From positions 1 through 5,200 of the forward strand of contig JAPHTL010000234.1 in the NCBI GenBank assembly GCA_026193355.1: a stretch of 5,200 nt of DNA. The letters run 5' to 3'. This document shows, piece by piece, positions 1 to 5,200 of the stretch. The first letter of the stretch is position 1, and every line of letters starts with the position of its first letter. The translations under genes were made by a program, and so were the position numbers. The notes beneath the pieces were generated by a model, which had not been told where the DNA came from, searched no databases, and worked only from the letters and a program-made list of their open reading frames with translations. This DNA is from Rhodospirillales bacterium (GTDB lineage: Bacteria; Pseudomonadota; Alphaproteobacteria; Rhodospirillales; JAPHTL01).

Positions 1-80
1 CCCTGACTTTTTCCCTGAAAACGACATTCCCGCACATAAAGATGGAGCCACGGTGATTTGGTCTTCGTTGGGTCAGGCCG
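1..80. other. Left-edge segment, unassigned
   Basis: These 80 nt lie beyond the stop codon of the response regulator gene. Several frames are open to the left edge, so a gene end or start may be cut off here. On the plus strand one frame ends at TGA 54-56 (final residues HIKMEPR), which would be a convergent gene ending 24 nt from the receiver stop. A second plus frame stays open to TGA 116-118 and would overlap the receiver gene tail-to-tail. On the minus strand an ATG near position 37 opens a frame reading MCGNVVFREK. None has a clear ribosome site, family motif or decisive codon bias over so short a stretch. I see no hairpin followed by a T-run that would act as a terminator for the receiver gene. 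Confidence 0.3.
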
Positions 81-590
81 TCAAAACAGGCCTTCGATGG
101 CTTCACGCGCCCCGCTGACGGCGGCTTCGAATCCGCAGGTGCATTCGGCGCCCTTTGCAACGCCGCAATCGTCGCGGTGTTTTGAGAATTGCAGCAGCCG
201 CAGGACGGAGTCCCTGAGCGACGGCCCGCGATTTTCGTAGGTTCGCCTTGCGACGATTCTCAGAAAATCCGCATCGAAGGGCTTTGGGACGAAATCGACC
301 GCGCCAAGCCGGAAGCACTGGACGGCGACCTTCTGGCTGTCGCTGGCGGTCATCACCACCACGGGAACCGTGGATCCGATCTGCCTGAGCTTGTTCAGGA
401 CGCTTACGGCGTCTCCATCCTCAAGGTAGTAATCGAGCAGAAGCACGTCATAGGGGGTGAACTGAAGCATCTCCAGCCCTTTTGCAGTGCTGGTCGATTT
501 TGTGACCGCCCACCCATCCTTCGCAAGAACCTCCTCAACCAGGTCAAGCGCCACCTCGTCATCATCAATGACCAGAACTTTCGGGGACAT
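81..590 (-). CDS. Single-domain response regulator (CheY-like receiver) with a short Cys/His C-terminal tail
   Basis: This protein (169 aa from the chosen start) should accept a phosphoryl group from a histidine kinase or phosphotransfer protein in the cytoplasm. The receiver fold fills residues 3 to about 120. Visible motifs are the acidic cluster DDD at 9-11, phospho-acceptor Asp53 in LLLDYYL, the Thr81-Ala pair in VVVMTAS, the aromatic switch in VDFVPKPF, and the invariant Lys103-Pro. No DNA-binding helix-turn-helix, GGDEF, EAL or other output domain follows. Instead there is a helix of about 20 residues and a tail with His138, Cys142, Cys150 and Cys152, which could bind a metal. I chose the ATG at 588-590 because GGGAGG lies just upstream and the protein then begins MSPKVLVIDDD like most receivers. 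An in-frame ATG at 600-602 would add MGGF but has no ribosome site. No partner kinase is in the window. The receiver assignment is sure; the pathway is unknown. Confidence 0.93.
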   Translation of the reverse strand: MSPKVLVIDDDEVALDLVEEVLAKDGWAVTKSTSTAKGLEMLQFTPYDVLLLDYYLEDGDAVSVLNKLRQIGSTVPVVVMTASDSQKVAVQCFRLGAVDFVPKPFDADFLRIVARRTYENRGPSLRDSVLRLLQFSKHRDDCGVAKGAECTCGFEAAVSGAREAIEGLF

Positions 591-594
591 GAAA

Positions 595-600
595 CCTCCC
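595..600 (-). promoter_or_regulatory. Ribosome binding site deciding the receiver start
   Basis: On the minus strand GGGAGG is followed by TTTC and then the ATG at 590-588. The spacing is short but usable. The site lies inside the extra codons of the upstream ATG (600-602), so it argues for the downstream start. Confidence 0.6.
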
Positions 601-631
601 ATTGCTGCAAGAACGCAAGCGACGACAACCT

Positions 632-660
632 ATAGGACGTGCAAAAATAATATTTTTCAA
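632..660 (-). promoter_or_regulatory. Candidate sigma-70-type promoter for the response regulator gene
   Basis: Read on the minus strand, TTGAAA (660-655) is followed after 17 nt by TCCTAT (637-632). This would start transcription near 625, about 35 nt before the receiver ATG. The spacer is AT-rich and contains AAAAATA-A-TATTTTT (643-657, plus strand), a perfect 7-bp inverted repeat around one base. The -35 is good and the -10 is weak. An alternative -10, TATTAT, lies within the AT stretch. This is sequence inference only. Confidence 0.35.
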
Positions 661-676
661 TCATAAATGCAGCGCC

Positions 677-694
677 CTGTGCAGCACTGCACAG
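677..694. promoter_or_regulatory. Perfect 18-bp palindrome, likely operator upstream of the receiver gene
   Basis: CTGTGCAG-CA-CTGCACAG is an exact inverted repeat of two 8-bp arms around 2 bp, in the non-coding gap between the coiled-coil gene and the receiver gene. Its centre lies about 60 nt upstream of the transcription start predicted from the candidate promoter, a usual place for a dimeric activator. It could also fold as a hairpin ending the upstream transcript, but no T-run follows on the minus strand and the loop would be very tight, so I favour a protein-binding site. The binding protein is unknown. TGCA-rich palindromes are used by several alphaproteobacterial regulators, PhaR among them, but I cannot assign one. 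Confidence 0.5.
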
Positions 695-776
695 TATTCA
701 GCTAGGCGGAAGAGAGCTTCGGTTCAAGGGCGGGAGCAGAATTAAGGGGCGGAAGAATCGTCTGCAAAGGCGTCCG

Positions 777-1142
777 TCAGGGTTTCGGCGGCGGGGTGCC
801 GTTTCTTCCTGGCACTGTGGATCTGAACTTGGGGGGGATGCTGAGGTCAAGGGCGTCGAGCTTTTGCCCCAGCTCGGCAATGTTCTTTGCCTCGATTTCG
901 ATCTTTGCTTCCAGCGCGGTCAGCTCCCCACTCGATTCGCCGTACTTTTTCGCCAGTTCGTTCAGCGAGGTTGCGACCCGGTCGATTTTCTTGTCGAGGC
1001 CTTCCATCTCATGCTTGAGCGGTTTGATGTAGGTTTCGGCGAATCGTTTCTGGGCCTCCTGCATGCGGCGTGTCGCCTCGCTGGAAAACCAGACGGCGGC
1101 CAGAGCCACAAACAAGGACAAAATACTGATAACGATTGTCAC
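777..1142 (-). CDS. Small membrane-anchored coiled-coil protein, function unknown
   Basis: I do not recognise a named family. The 121-aa product starts with a hydrophobic segment (about residues 2-20, TIVISILSLFVALAAVWF) that reads as a single transmembrane helix or uncleaved anchor. About 75 charged residues rich in Lys, Glu, Ala and Leu follow (about 22-97) with heptad-like spacing, such as LDKKIDRVATSLNELAKK and LTALEAKIEIEAKNIAEL, so a long coiled coil is likely. The last 20 or so residues are rich in Pro, Arg and Gly and probably disordered. The start is GTG at 1142-1140, with GGGA eight nt upstream. The frame stays open further upstream to a TAA but has no other usual start codon there. 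A plus-strand reading of the same DNA gives a protein with no recognisable pattern. Topology and coiled coil are inferences from composition. The gene lies 117 nt downstream of hisG and could be transcribed with it. A scaffold or envelope-associated role is possible but unproven. Confidence 0.72.
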   Translation of the reverse strand: MTIVISILSLFVALAAVWFSSEATRRMQEAQKRFAETYIKPLKHEMEGLDKKIDRVATSLNELAKKYGESSGELTALEAKIEIEAKNIAELGQKLDALDLSIPPKFRSTVPGRNGTPPPKP

Positions 1143-1245
1143 GTCGATTTTCCCGCTGGTTCCGATCTTTCCCGCCTCAGGAAACAGCTGTCCGGTCAGC
1201 GGATGATCAATTTAGGCCCTGTGCGCTGTTAATGGAAGGCCGCTA

Positions 1246-1262
1246 TAGGGTTTTGGACCCTA
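1246..1262 (-). other. Small stem-loop overlapping the hisG stop codon
   Basis: TAGGGT-TTTGG-ACCCTA forms a perfect 6-bp stem with a 5-nt loop and includes the hisG TAG stop. No run of T follows on the minus strand, so it is not a convincing intrinsic terminator. It may affect mRNA stability or be chance. Confidence 0.25.
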
Positions 1263-2132
1263 GACCAGTTTTGTCAGTTCGAATTCCAGAATCCCTTCCG
1301 CCCCCGTCGCTTTCAACTGCGGAATGAGGTCGCGCACCTCACGCCGGGAAACGGCGGTCTCCACCGCAAGCCAGTCGTTATTGTGCAGGTGGCTTACCGT
1401 CGGGGCGTGCAGGCTCGGCAGCATCCGGACAACCTCATCGATTCTTCCGGCCGGGACATTCATCTTCAGCAGAACCTTGTCGCGCGCCGCCAGGGCGCCC
1501 TTCAGAAGCAGGGCGATCTGATCGATTTTCGCCTTCTTGACAGGATCCGCCAGCGATTGCCGGTTGGCGATCAGCACGGTGTGCGTATGCAGAAGGTCGC
1601 AGACGATACGCAGGCCGTGGGCCTTGATTGTGGTTCCGGTCTCGGTAATTTCCACGGCTGCATCGGCCAGTCCTTCGACAACCTTGGCCTCTGTGGCGCC
1701 CCATGAAAATTCGACCGTGACGTCGATTCCGCGTTCTTCGAAATATCGTTTGGTGAAACCGACAAGCTCGGTGGAAATTTTCTTGCCTTGCAGGTCCTCA
1801 ACCTTCTGGACGGGTGAATCCCTGTCGACGACCAGAACCCAACGGGCCGGTTGGTCCGATGCCTTGGAATAGACCAGATCGCAGACCGTTTCGACATCGG
1901 CCCCGGTTTCAAGAATCCAGTCCATCCCCGTCAGGCCGCAATCGAGTGTTCCGCTGGCGACATAGGTCGCCATTTCCTGCGAACGGACAAGCGCGCATGA
2001 AATGCCGTCGTCGTCGATCGTCGGAAAATAATTGCGGCTGCGCGATGTGATAGACCAACCCGCCTGTGCGAACAGTTCCTTGGTGGCGGCTTCAAGGCTT
2101 CCCTTGGGGATGCCGAGCTTCAGCTTCGTCAT
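1260..2132 (-). CDS. hisG: ATP phosphoribosyltransferase, long form
   Basis: HisG joins ATP and PRPP to give phosphoribosyl-ATP and pyrophosphate, the first committed step of histidine synthesis, in the cytoplasm. The 290-aa length matches the long, self-regulated form (about 280-300 aa) rather than the short form of roughly 210-230 aa that needs HisZ. Visible features are LGIPKGSLE at 6-14, the catalytic-domain block SQEMATYVASGTLDCGLTG (51-69), and the PRPP phosphate-binding loop EITETGTTIKAHGLRI (161-176). The C-terminal ACT-like domain (about 215-290) includes KMNVPAGRIDEVVRMLPSL and APTVSHLHNNDW, as expected for allosteric inhibition by histidine. The ATG at 2132-2130 has a strong site, AGGAAAGG (2148-2141), eight nt upstream. 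Regulation at the protein level by histidine is family knowledge. No attenuator peptide rich in His codons is seen in the 97-nt leader gap. No other his gene is in the window, so the gene is apart from a his operon here. The assignment is firm. Confidence 0.97.
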   Translation of the reverse strand: MTKLKLGIPKGSLEAATKELFAQAGWSITSRSRNYFPTIDDDGISCALVRSQEMATYVASGTLDCGLTGMDWILETGADVETVCDLVYSKASDQPARWVLVVDRDSPVQKVEDLQGKKISTELVGFTKRYFEERGIDVTVEFSWGATEAKVVEGLADAAVEITETGTTIKAHGLRIVCDLLHTHTVLIANRQSLADPVKKAKIDQIALLLKGALAARDKVLLKMNVPAGRIDEVVRMLPSLHAPTVSHLHNNDWLAVETAVSRREVRDLIPQLKATGAEGILEFELTKLV

Positions 2133-2229
2133 TGTGGTGGCCTTTCCTCATGCGATCTTTCCGTAATCAAAACGGCGGGGTTGTAGCAGCTATGCCCCCT
2201 CCAGACCAGCACCGGCATTCGTGGCGCGG

Positions 2230-4035
2230 TCACTCTTCCGAAAGATAGGTTCGTTCCTTGGGGGATGGCCCCAGCACTTCCCTGACGCGGGCCAGGTTCC
2301 GCTCCGTCACGGCCGCCATGCGTGTTGCGCCGATGGCCTGATATGTCTCGATCGCGCCCTCGAAGGCCTCAAGCGCCTTTTCAAGTGGTTCGCGCTCGCT
2401 TGTCAGTTTGCCCAGCAGGAAAAGCGCGGAACCCAGATTGTTCTGCGTCGATGCCCAGGCTGCCGGCATCTGTTCGCGGTCGCGCACCTTCAGGGCGTCG
2501 TTGCAGGCCTCGATTGCATGTTCGATCAGTTCGGGGCGTCGTTCCTGCCCCCCCAGAACCTGAAGCGCCTGGGCGAGGCTGTGCTTTGTTTCGGACCATT
2601 TCGCCGCTGCGCCCCCGGTCATGGACAGGACTTGCAGGGCGTTCTGGAAGGCGATGCACGAATCCTTCAGGCCCTGTGATTCGCCATCCAGCGAATCGAG
2701 ACGGTAAAGGCAGGTTCCAAGCCTGGCCTGCGTCAGCGCCCAGAGGCCGGGTAGGTCGGCGCGGGTCATCACGGTCATGGCGTTGCGCAAGGCTTCGGTC
2801 GCCTGTTCGTAAAGCTCTTTCTTTTCGTCGCGCTCACCCAGCGCCATCAAGGTCGCGCCCAACTGTTTGTGGGCCATCGCCCAATCCAGTCTGGCGTTTG
2901 TCCGCGCAAGCGATTTGATCGCCTGTTCATAGGCCGCGCGGGCTTCTTCGAACCACCGCCCATCGCCGGTAAAGTGACCGGCGGTCGCCGTGGCATTTCC
3001 ATACGCAACCTGTATCGACGCCTGATCGTTCCTTTCAAGATCAAGCGGCGGCTTCTGTCCCATGATCCGCGCGCCGGGCAAAAGTTGCGGCAAACCAAGG
3101 CGCAGCATCTGAAGGTGCGCCTCGTTGCTGGGCGTGAGTGCGGAAAGCGCGACAGCGATCAGGAGGGGCGAAAATTCCTCGCCGAATTCTGCGGGGAAGG
3201 CGGTGGCGCTGGTCGCCACGGTGGCGCCGGGCCTGTCCTCGATATCGTCAAGGGCGGACAGGAATCGCAGCCGCATGGTTTTCTTTTCTTCGTCGAGCGT
3301 TCCCCAGATCAACAGGTCGCCACCCTTGTCGGACAGCCATTTGCGACCAGTTCCTATAAGGGCGGAAAGCTGGTCGGCCATGCCGCCTTCCTTGCTGGGC
3401 TGGAGCGGCTGGCCGATCATTCGCGCACGGACGCCCTGCGCCCCTTCAAATGCCGCGACAAGCCGTTTCGCCTGCATCCCGTCCTCGTCGCCGACAAGAC
3501 CGGCGACAAGAATTTCGATGGAGGCCGTCCTGCCTGCTGGTCGCTTCTGGAACAGGCGCGAGAAAAAGCCGTCACCGCCCGCTCGCGCCTGCATCGAGGG
3601 CTGGGTTTCCGGCGCGGCAAGCGCCCCGACCCCGCGCTCGGCCAGCATCGCATCCGCATTGCGCAGGCGTGCAGCCATCTTTTCCATGATGGAGGCCGCC
3701 AGCCCCGGCTCGTCCCGCAGCGCCTTCATGAAATCGTCGCGGGCGATGATCTTGAGCGTAACCTTGCCCACGGCGGTGGCGGTGGCGCTGCGCGGGCTGT
3801 CGTCCAGGATACCCATCTCGCCCAGAATGTCGCCAGCAACAAGCGTGGCGAGGCGGACCGTCCCGCGCGCGCCCTCCTTGACCAGATCGATCTGGCCGGT
3901 TTCGATGATGTAGGCTTCGCGGCTCGGATCCCCTTCCCTGAAGACGACATCACCTTCCCTGAATTTTTTCTGGCGGGTCTTCAAGTGGCCTCTCCGGGGT
4001 AATTGGCGGCGCATGCGCCGGGTGGTCGATGTCAT
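2230..4035 (-). CDS. Cyclic-nucleotide-binding domain protein with C-terminal TPR-like repeats
   Basis: This 601-aa protein joins a sensor-like domain to a protein-interaction array and has no signal peptide or membrane helix. Residues about 25-120 form a CRP-type cNMP-binding domain: VVFREGD, AYIIETGQI, then the phosphate-binding cassette GDILGEMGILDDSPRSATA, with Glu73 and Arg82 at the usual ligand-contact places. Binding of cAMP or cGMP is therefore plausible, but no helix-turn-helix follows, so it is not a CRP transcription factor. A linker (about 125-168) leads to an unassigned alpha/beta-looking region (about 170-325; IEILVAGLVGD, DLLIWGTLDEE, LLIAVALSAL). Residues about 337-587 hold five or so helical repeats of roughly 47 residues with the recurring pattern W-A-x-T-Q-x-x-L-G-x-x-L, clearest at WALTQARLG and WASTQNNLG. 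These are TPR-like and longer than the classic 34. The ATG at 4035-4033 has GGAAGG five nt upstream. The gene diverges from the DUF123 gene. The domain calls are firm at both ends; the middle and the biological role are not known. Confidence 0.9.
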   Translation of the reverse strand: MTSTTRRMRRQLPRRGHLKTRQKKFREGDVVFREGDPSREAYIIETGQIDLVKEGARGTVRLATLVAGDILGEMGILDDSPRSATATAVGKVTLKIIARDDFMKALRDEPGLAASIMEKMAARLRNADAMLAERGVGALAAPETQPSMQARAGGDGFFSRLFQKRPAGRTASIEILVAGLVGDEDGMQAKRLVAAFEGAQGVRARMIGQPLQPSKEGGMADQLSALIGTGRKWLSDKGGDLLIWGTLDEEKKTMRLRFLSALDDIEDRPGATVATSATAFPAEFGEEFSPLLIAVALSALTPSNEAHLQMLRLGLPQLLPGARIMGQKPPLDLERNDQASIQVAYGNATATAGHFTGDGRWFEEARAAYEQAIKSLARTNARLDWAMAHKQLGATLMALGERDEKKELYEQATEALRNAMTVMTRADLPGLWALTQARLGTCLYRLDSLDGESQGLKDSCIAFQNALQVLSMTGGAAAKWSETKHSLAQALQVLGGQERRPELIEHAIEACNDALKVRDREQMPAAWASTQNNLGSALFLLGKLTSEREPLEKALEAFEGAIETYQAIGATRMAAVTERNLARVREVLGPSPKERTYLSEE

Positions 4036-4095
4036 GTTGCCCTTCCATGCGCGCCTGCGTCAACGTCACCGACGACCGGCGCCTCGCCCGGGTGC

Positions 4096-4125
4096 ATTGT
4101 ATGCCCCAAAGGCAGCGCCTATAAA
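4096..4125 (-). promoter_or_regulatory. Candidate promoter for the cNMP/TPR gene
   Basis: On the minus strand TTTATA (4125-4120) as -35 and TACAAT (4101-4096) as -10 are separated by 18 nt, giving a start near 4089 and a leader of about 54 nt. The -10 differs from the consensus at one base. The elements sit on those of the divergent plus-strand promoter. Confidence 0.4.
4097..4125 (+). promoter_or_regulatory. Candidate promoter for the DUF123-radical SAM operon
   Basis: TTGTAT (4097-4102) and TATAAA (4120-4125) are separated by the ideal 17 nt. The -10 differs from the consensus at one base; the -35 keeps only the TTG core. Transcription would start near 4132, leaving a leader of about 25 nt before the ATG at 4157. 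AT-rich hexamers stand out in an otherwise GC-rich spacer. Confidence 0.5.
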
Positions 4126-4156
4126 ACGCAGGTAATGTTGCGGGAAATTCTGGCCG

Positions 4157-4666
4157 ATGATGAAAACCGTGGAAGACATCGAATCGTTGCCTGATGCCGG
4201 GGGGGCTTACGCCCTTGTGATCGAGCTTCTCCGCCCCCTGACCCTTGCATTGAAGGGACGGCCGGAGGCAAGGCTTGATCCCGGCCGGTACCTTTACGGT
4301 GGCAGCGCCCGCGGGCCGGGGGGTATCCGCGCCAGGGTGCGGCGTCACGCGCGTGTCGGCAAAACGCTCCGCTGGCATGTCGATATCCTGACCAATACGG
4401 CGGGGGTGCAGGCCGTGGCCGCCCTTACGGGCGGAAATGAATGTGATGTGATCGGGCGGGTGGCGAAGTTGCCGGGTGCGTCGATCCCGGTTCCGGGATT
4501 TGGCAGCAGCGACTGCACCGATTGCGCCGCGCATCTGATCCATCTTCCCGACGATGCGGACATGGACGCTTTTCTGACTATCCTTGCAGGCGATGATGGT
4601 GTCGTCTGGCGATGTCCGCCGGTGGTTTGCTTCCTGCCGCCCGGTGTTCCGGGAAAGGCTGATTGA
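4157..4666 (+). CDS. DUF123 / GIY-YIG-like domain protein
   Basis: The 169-aa product carries the DUF123 domain, related to GIY-YIG nucleases; no substrate is established from sequence. Visible blocks in order are GAYALVIEL (16-24), the core GRYLYGGSARGPGGIRARVR (43-62) with the Tyr-x-Tyr-Gly-Ser equivalent of the YIG strand, His64, LRWHVDIL (71-78), and PVPGFGSSDCTDCAAHLIHL (111-130) with Cys120, Cys123 and His126, a possible metal site. About 39 residues follow the domain, including a Cys-containing WRCPPVVCFLPPG. The start is ATG 4157 or the adjacent ATG 4160; a TAA 21 nt upstream in the same frame rules out a longer protein. The ribosome site is weak (GGGA, about 13 nt upstream). The gene is the first of a pair with the radical SAM gene, which begins 9 nt after its stop. 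DNA cleavage is inferred from the fold and unproven. Family call good, function open. Confidence 0.87.
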   Translation: MMKTVEDIESLPDAGGAYALVIELLRPLTLALKGRPEARLDPGRYLYGGSARGPGGIRARVRRHARVGKTLRWHVDILTNTAGVQAVAALTGGNECDVIGRVAKLPGASIPVPGFGSSDCTDCAAHLIHLPDDADMDAFLTILAGDDGVVWRCPPVVCFLPPGVPGKAD

Positions 4667-4669
4667 GGA
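4665..4669 (+). promoter_or_regulatory. Ribosome binding site overlapping the DUF123 stop
   Basis: GAGGA overlaps the TGA stop of the DUF123 gene (4664-4666) and lies six nt before ATG 4676, an ideal spacing. It directly abuts ATG 4670, which has no room for a ribosome site. This favours the start at 4676 and suggests coupled translation. Confidence 0.6.
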
Positions 4670-4675
4670 ATGACG

Positions 4676-5200
4676 ATGCTTTACGACATGCCGCTGTACC
4701 GCCCTCCTTCGGAGGGGCCGAACCTGATCATTCAGGCGACGCTGGGGTGTAGCTTCAACGGTTGCACCTTTTGCTCCATGTACAAGACAAAGACCTTCAC
4801 GGCGCGGCCGCTGGACGATGTCTTCGCCGATATCGACGATGCCGCCCAGGACTGGCCGGACGCGCATCGGGTTTTTCTGGCCGATGGGGATGCGCTTGTC
4901 CTGCCGACGGATATTATGCTGCGCATTCTGGGCCGGCTGAAGGCGCGCCTTCCCGATCTGGCGCGGGTGTCGTGCTACGCCACGCCGATCAACCTGTTGC
5001 GCAAACCGGTTGAGGAACTGCGGACATTGAAGGAAGCGGGGCTGACGCTTCTTTACGTCGGCATCGAAAGCGGGTCGGCTGACATCCTGCGTCGCATCCG
5101 CAAGGGGGCGACGGCGGCCAGCATGGAACGCGCCCTGACCCGCGCGGCCGATGCCGGGATGAAGGTTTCGGCGACCGTGGTGCTGGGGCTGGGCGGGCGG
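4676..5200 (+). CDS. Radical SAM protein, 3' end cut by the window
   Basis: The 175 codons present encode the N-terminal half or so of a radical SAM enzyme. These enzymes use a [4Fe-4S] cluster to split S-adenosylmethionine and make a 5'-deoxyadenosyl radical. The cluster motif is ATLGCSFNGCTFCSMYK with Cys25, Cys30 and Cys33, spaced CX4CX2C as in some family branches rather than CX3CX2C. Further on are VFLADGDAL (about 69-77), the barrel strand LLYVGIESGS with its Gly-Ile-Glu-Ser core, RIRKGAT, and VSATVVLGLGG near the edge. I start at ATG 4676, which gives MLYDMPLYRPPSEG; an in-frame ATG at 4670 adds MT but has no ribosome site. The frame is open to the last base. It follows the DUF123 gene by 9 nt in what looks like a two-gene operon. 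The substrate cannot be told from this half. The superfamily is certain, the subfamily unknown. Confidence 0.93.
   Translation, partial: MLYDMPLYRPPSEGPNLIIQATLGCSFNGCTFCSMYKTKTFTARPLDDVFADIDDAAQDWPDAHRVFLADGDALVLPTDIMLRILGRLKARLPDLARVSCYATPINLLRKPVEELRTLKEAGLTLLYVGIESGSADILRRIRKGATAASMERALTRAADAGMKVSATVVLGLGGR

Noticed and set aside
14..30. Left-edge minus-strand reading GNVVFRE resembles the cNMP motif of the 601-aa protein (14 of 15 nt shared)
   Set aside because: A match this short is expected about once by chance in a window of this size, and the next residues diverge, so no duplicated cNMP domain is claimed.
677..694. Palindrome read as an intrinsic terminator of the coiled-coil gene
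   Set aside because: No T-run follows on the minus strand and the 2-nt loop is too tight.
864..1232. Plus-strand open frame of 122 codons opposite the coiled-coil gene
   Set aside because: The minus-strand product has an ordered membrane helix plus heptad pattern; the plus reading has none.
3923..3966. FREGD occurs twice within a few residues at the cNMP domain start, looking like a small tandem duplication
   Set aside because: The second copy is the ordinary family motif and the first covers a variable position; the DNA copies are short.
2869..4002. Plus-strand open frame of 377 codons opposite the cNMP/TPR gene, with a second of 262 codons in another frame
   Set aside because: Both are antisense to a gene with clear domains, have no recognisable motif, and are expected from GC-rich codon bias on the other strand.
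3950..4867. Minus-strand open frame of 305 codons spanning the divergent spacer and the DUF123 gene
   Set aside because: It lies antisense to DUF123 and the start of the radical SAM gene, is rich in Arg/Pro/His as shadow frames usually are, and shows no domain.

Overview
The window is a compact, GC-rich bacterial chromosome segment. Codons are GC-biased at the third position and most spacers are about 100-175 nt. The protein types (a stand-alone CheY-like receiver, a cyclic-nucleotide-binding domain joined to about 47-residue TPR-like repeats, a long-form HisG, and a DUF123 plus radical SAM pair) fit an alphaproteobacterium, perhaps Rhodospirillales-like. That assignment is inference from protein style and has not been tested by a search.

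Layout. Four genes run leftward on the minus strand, in transcription order: a 601-aa cNMP-binding/TPR protein (4035-2230), the histidine biosynthesis enzyme HisG (2132-1260), a 121-aa membrane-anchored coiled-coil protein (1142-777), and a single-domain response regulator with a short Cys/His tail (590-81). The gaps between them are 97, 117 and 186 nt, so they need not form one operon. The last gap is AT-rich and holds a perfect 18-bp palindrome just upstream of a plausible promoter for the response regulator. Two genes run rightward: a DUF123 / GIY-YIG-like protein (4157-4666) and, 9 nt after its stop, a radical SAM protein that runs off the right edge (4676-5200). These two look translationally coupled.

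The two transcription directions diverge from a 121-nt spacer (4036-4156). There, candidate promoters for the two strands overlap almost completely: the -10 of one falls on the -35 of the other. The first 80 nt lie beyond the response regulator stop and cannot be assigned.

Functional picture. Two of the six genes are clearly sensory or regulatory (the receiver protein and the cNMP/TPR protein). One is primary metabolism (HisG, first step of histidine synthesis). One is a small structural-looking membrane protein, and two are probable enzymes of unknown substrate (DUF123, radical SAM). No mobile element, CRISPR array, tRNA or rRNA was seen. Nothing here proves a new multi-gene system. The best leads are the cNMP/TPR fusion with its unassigned middle domain, the receiver with a possible metal-binding tail, and the DUF123-radical SAM pair.
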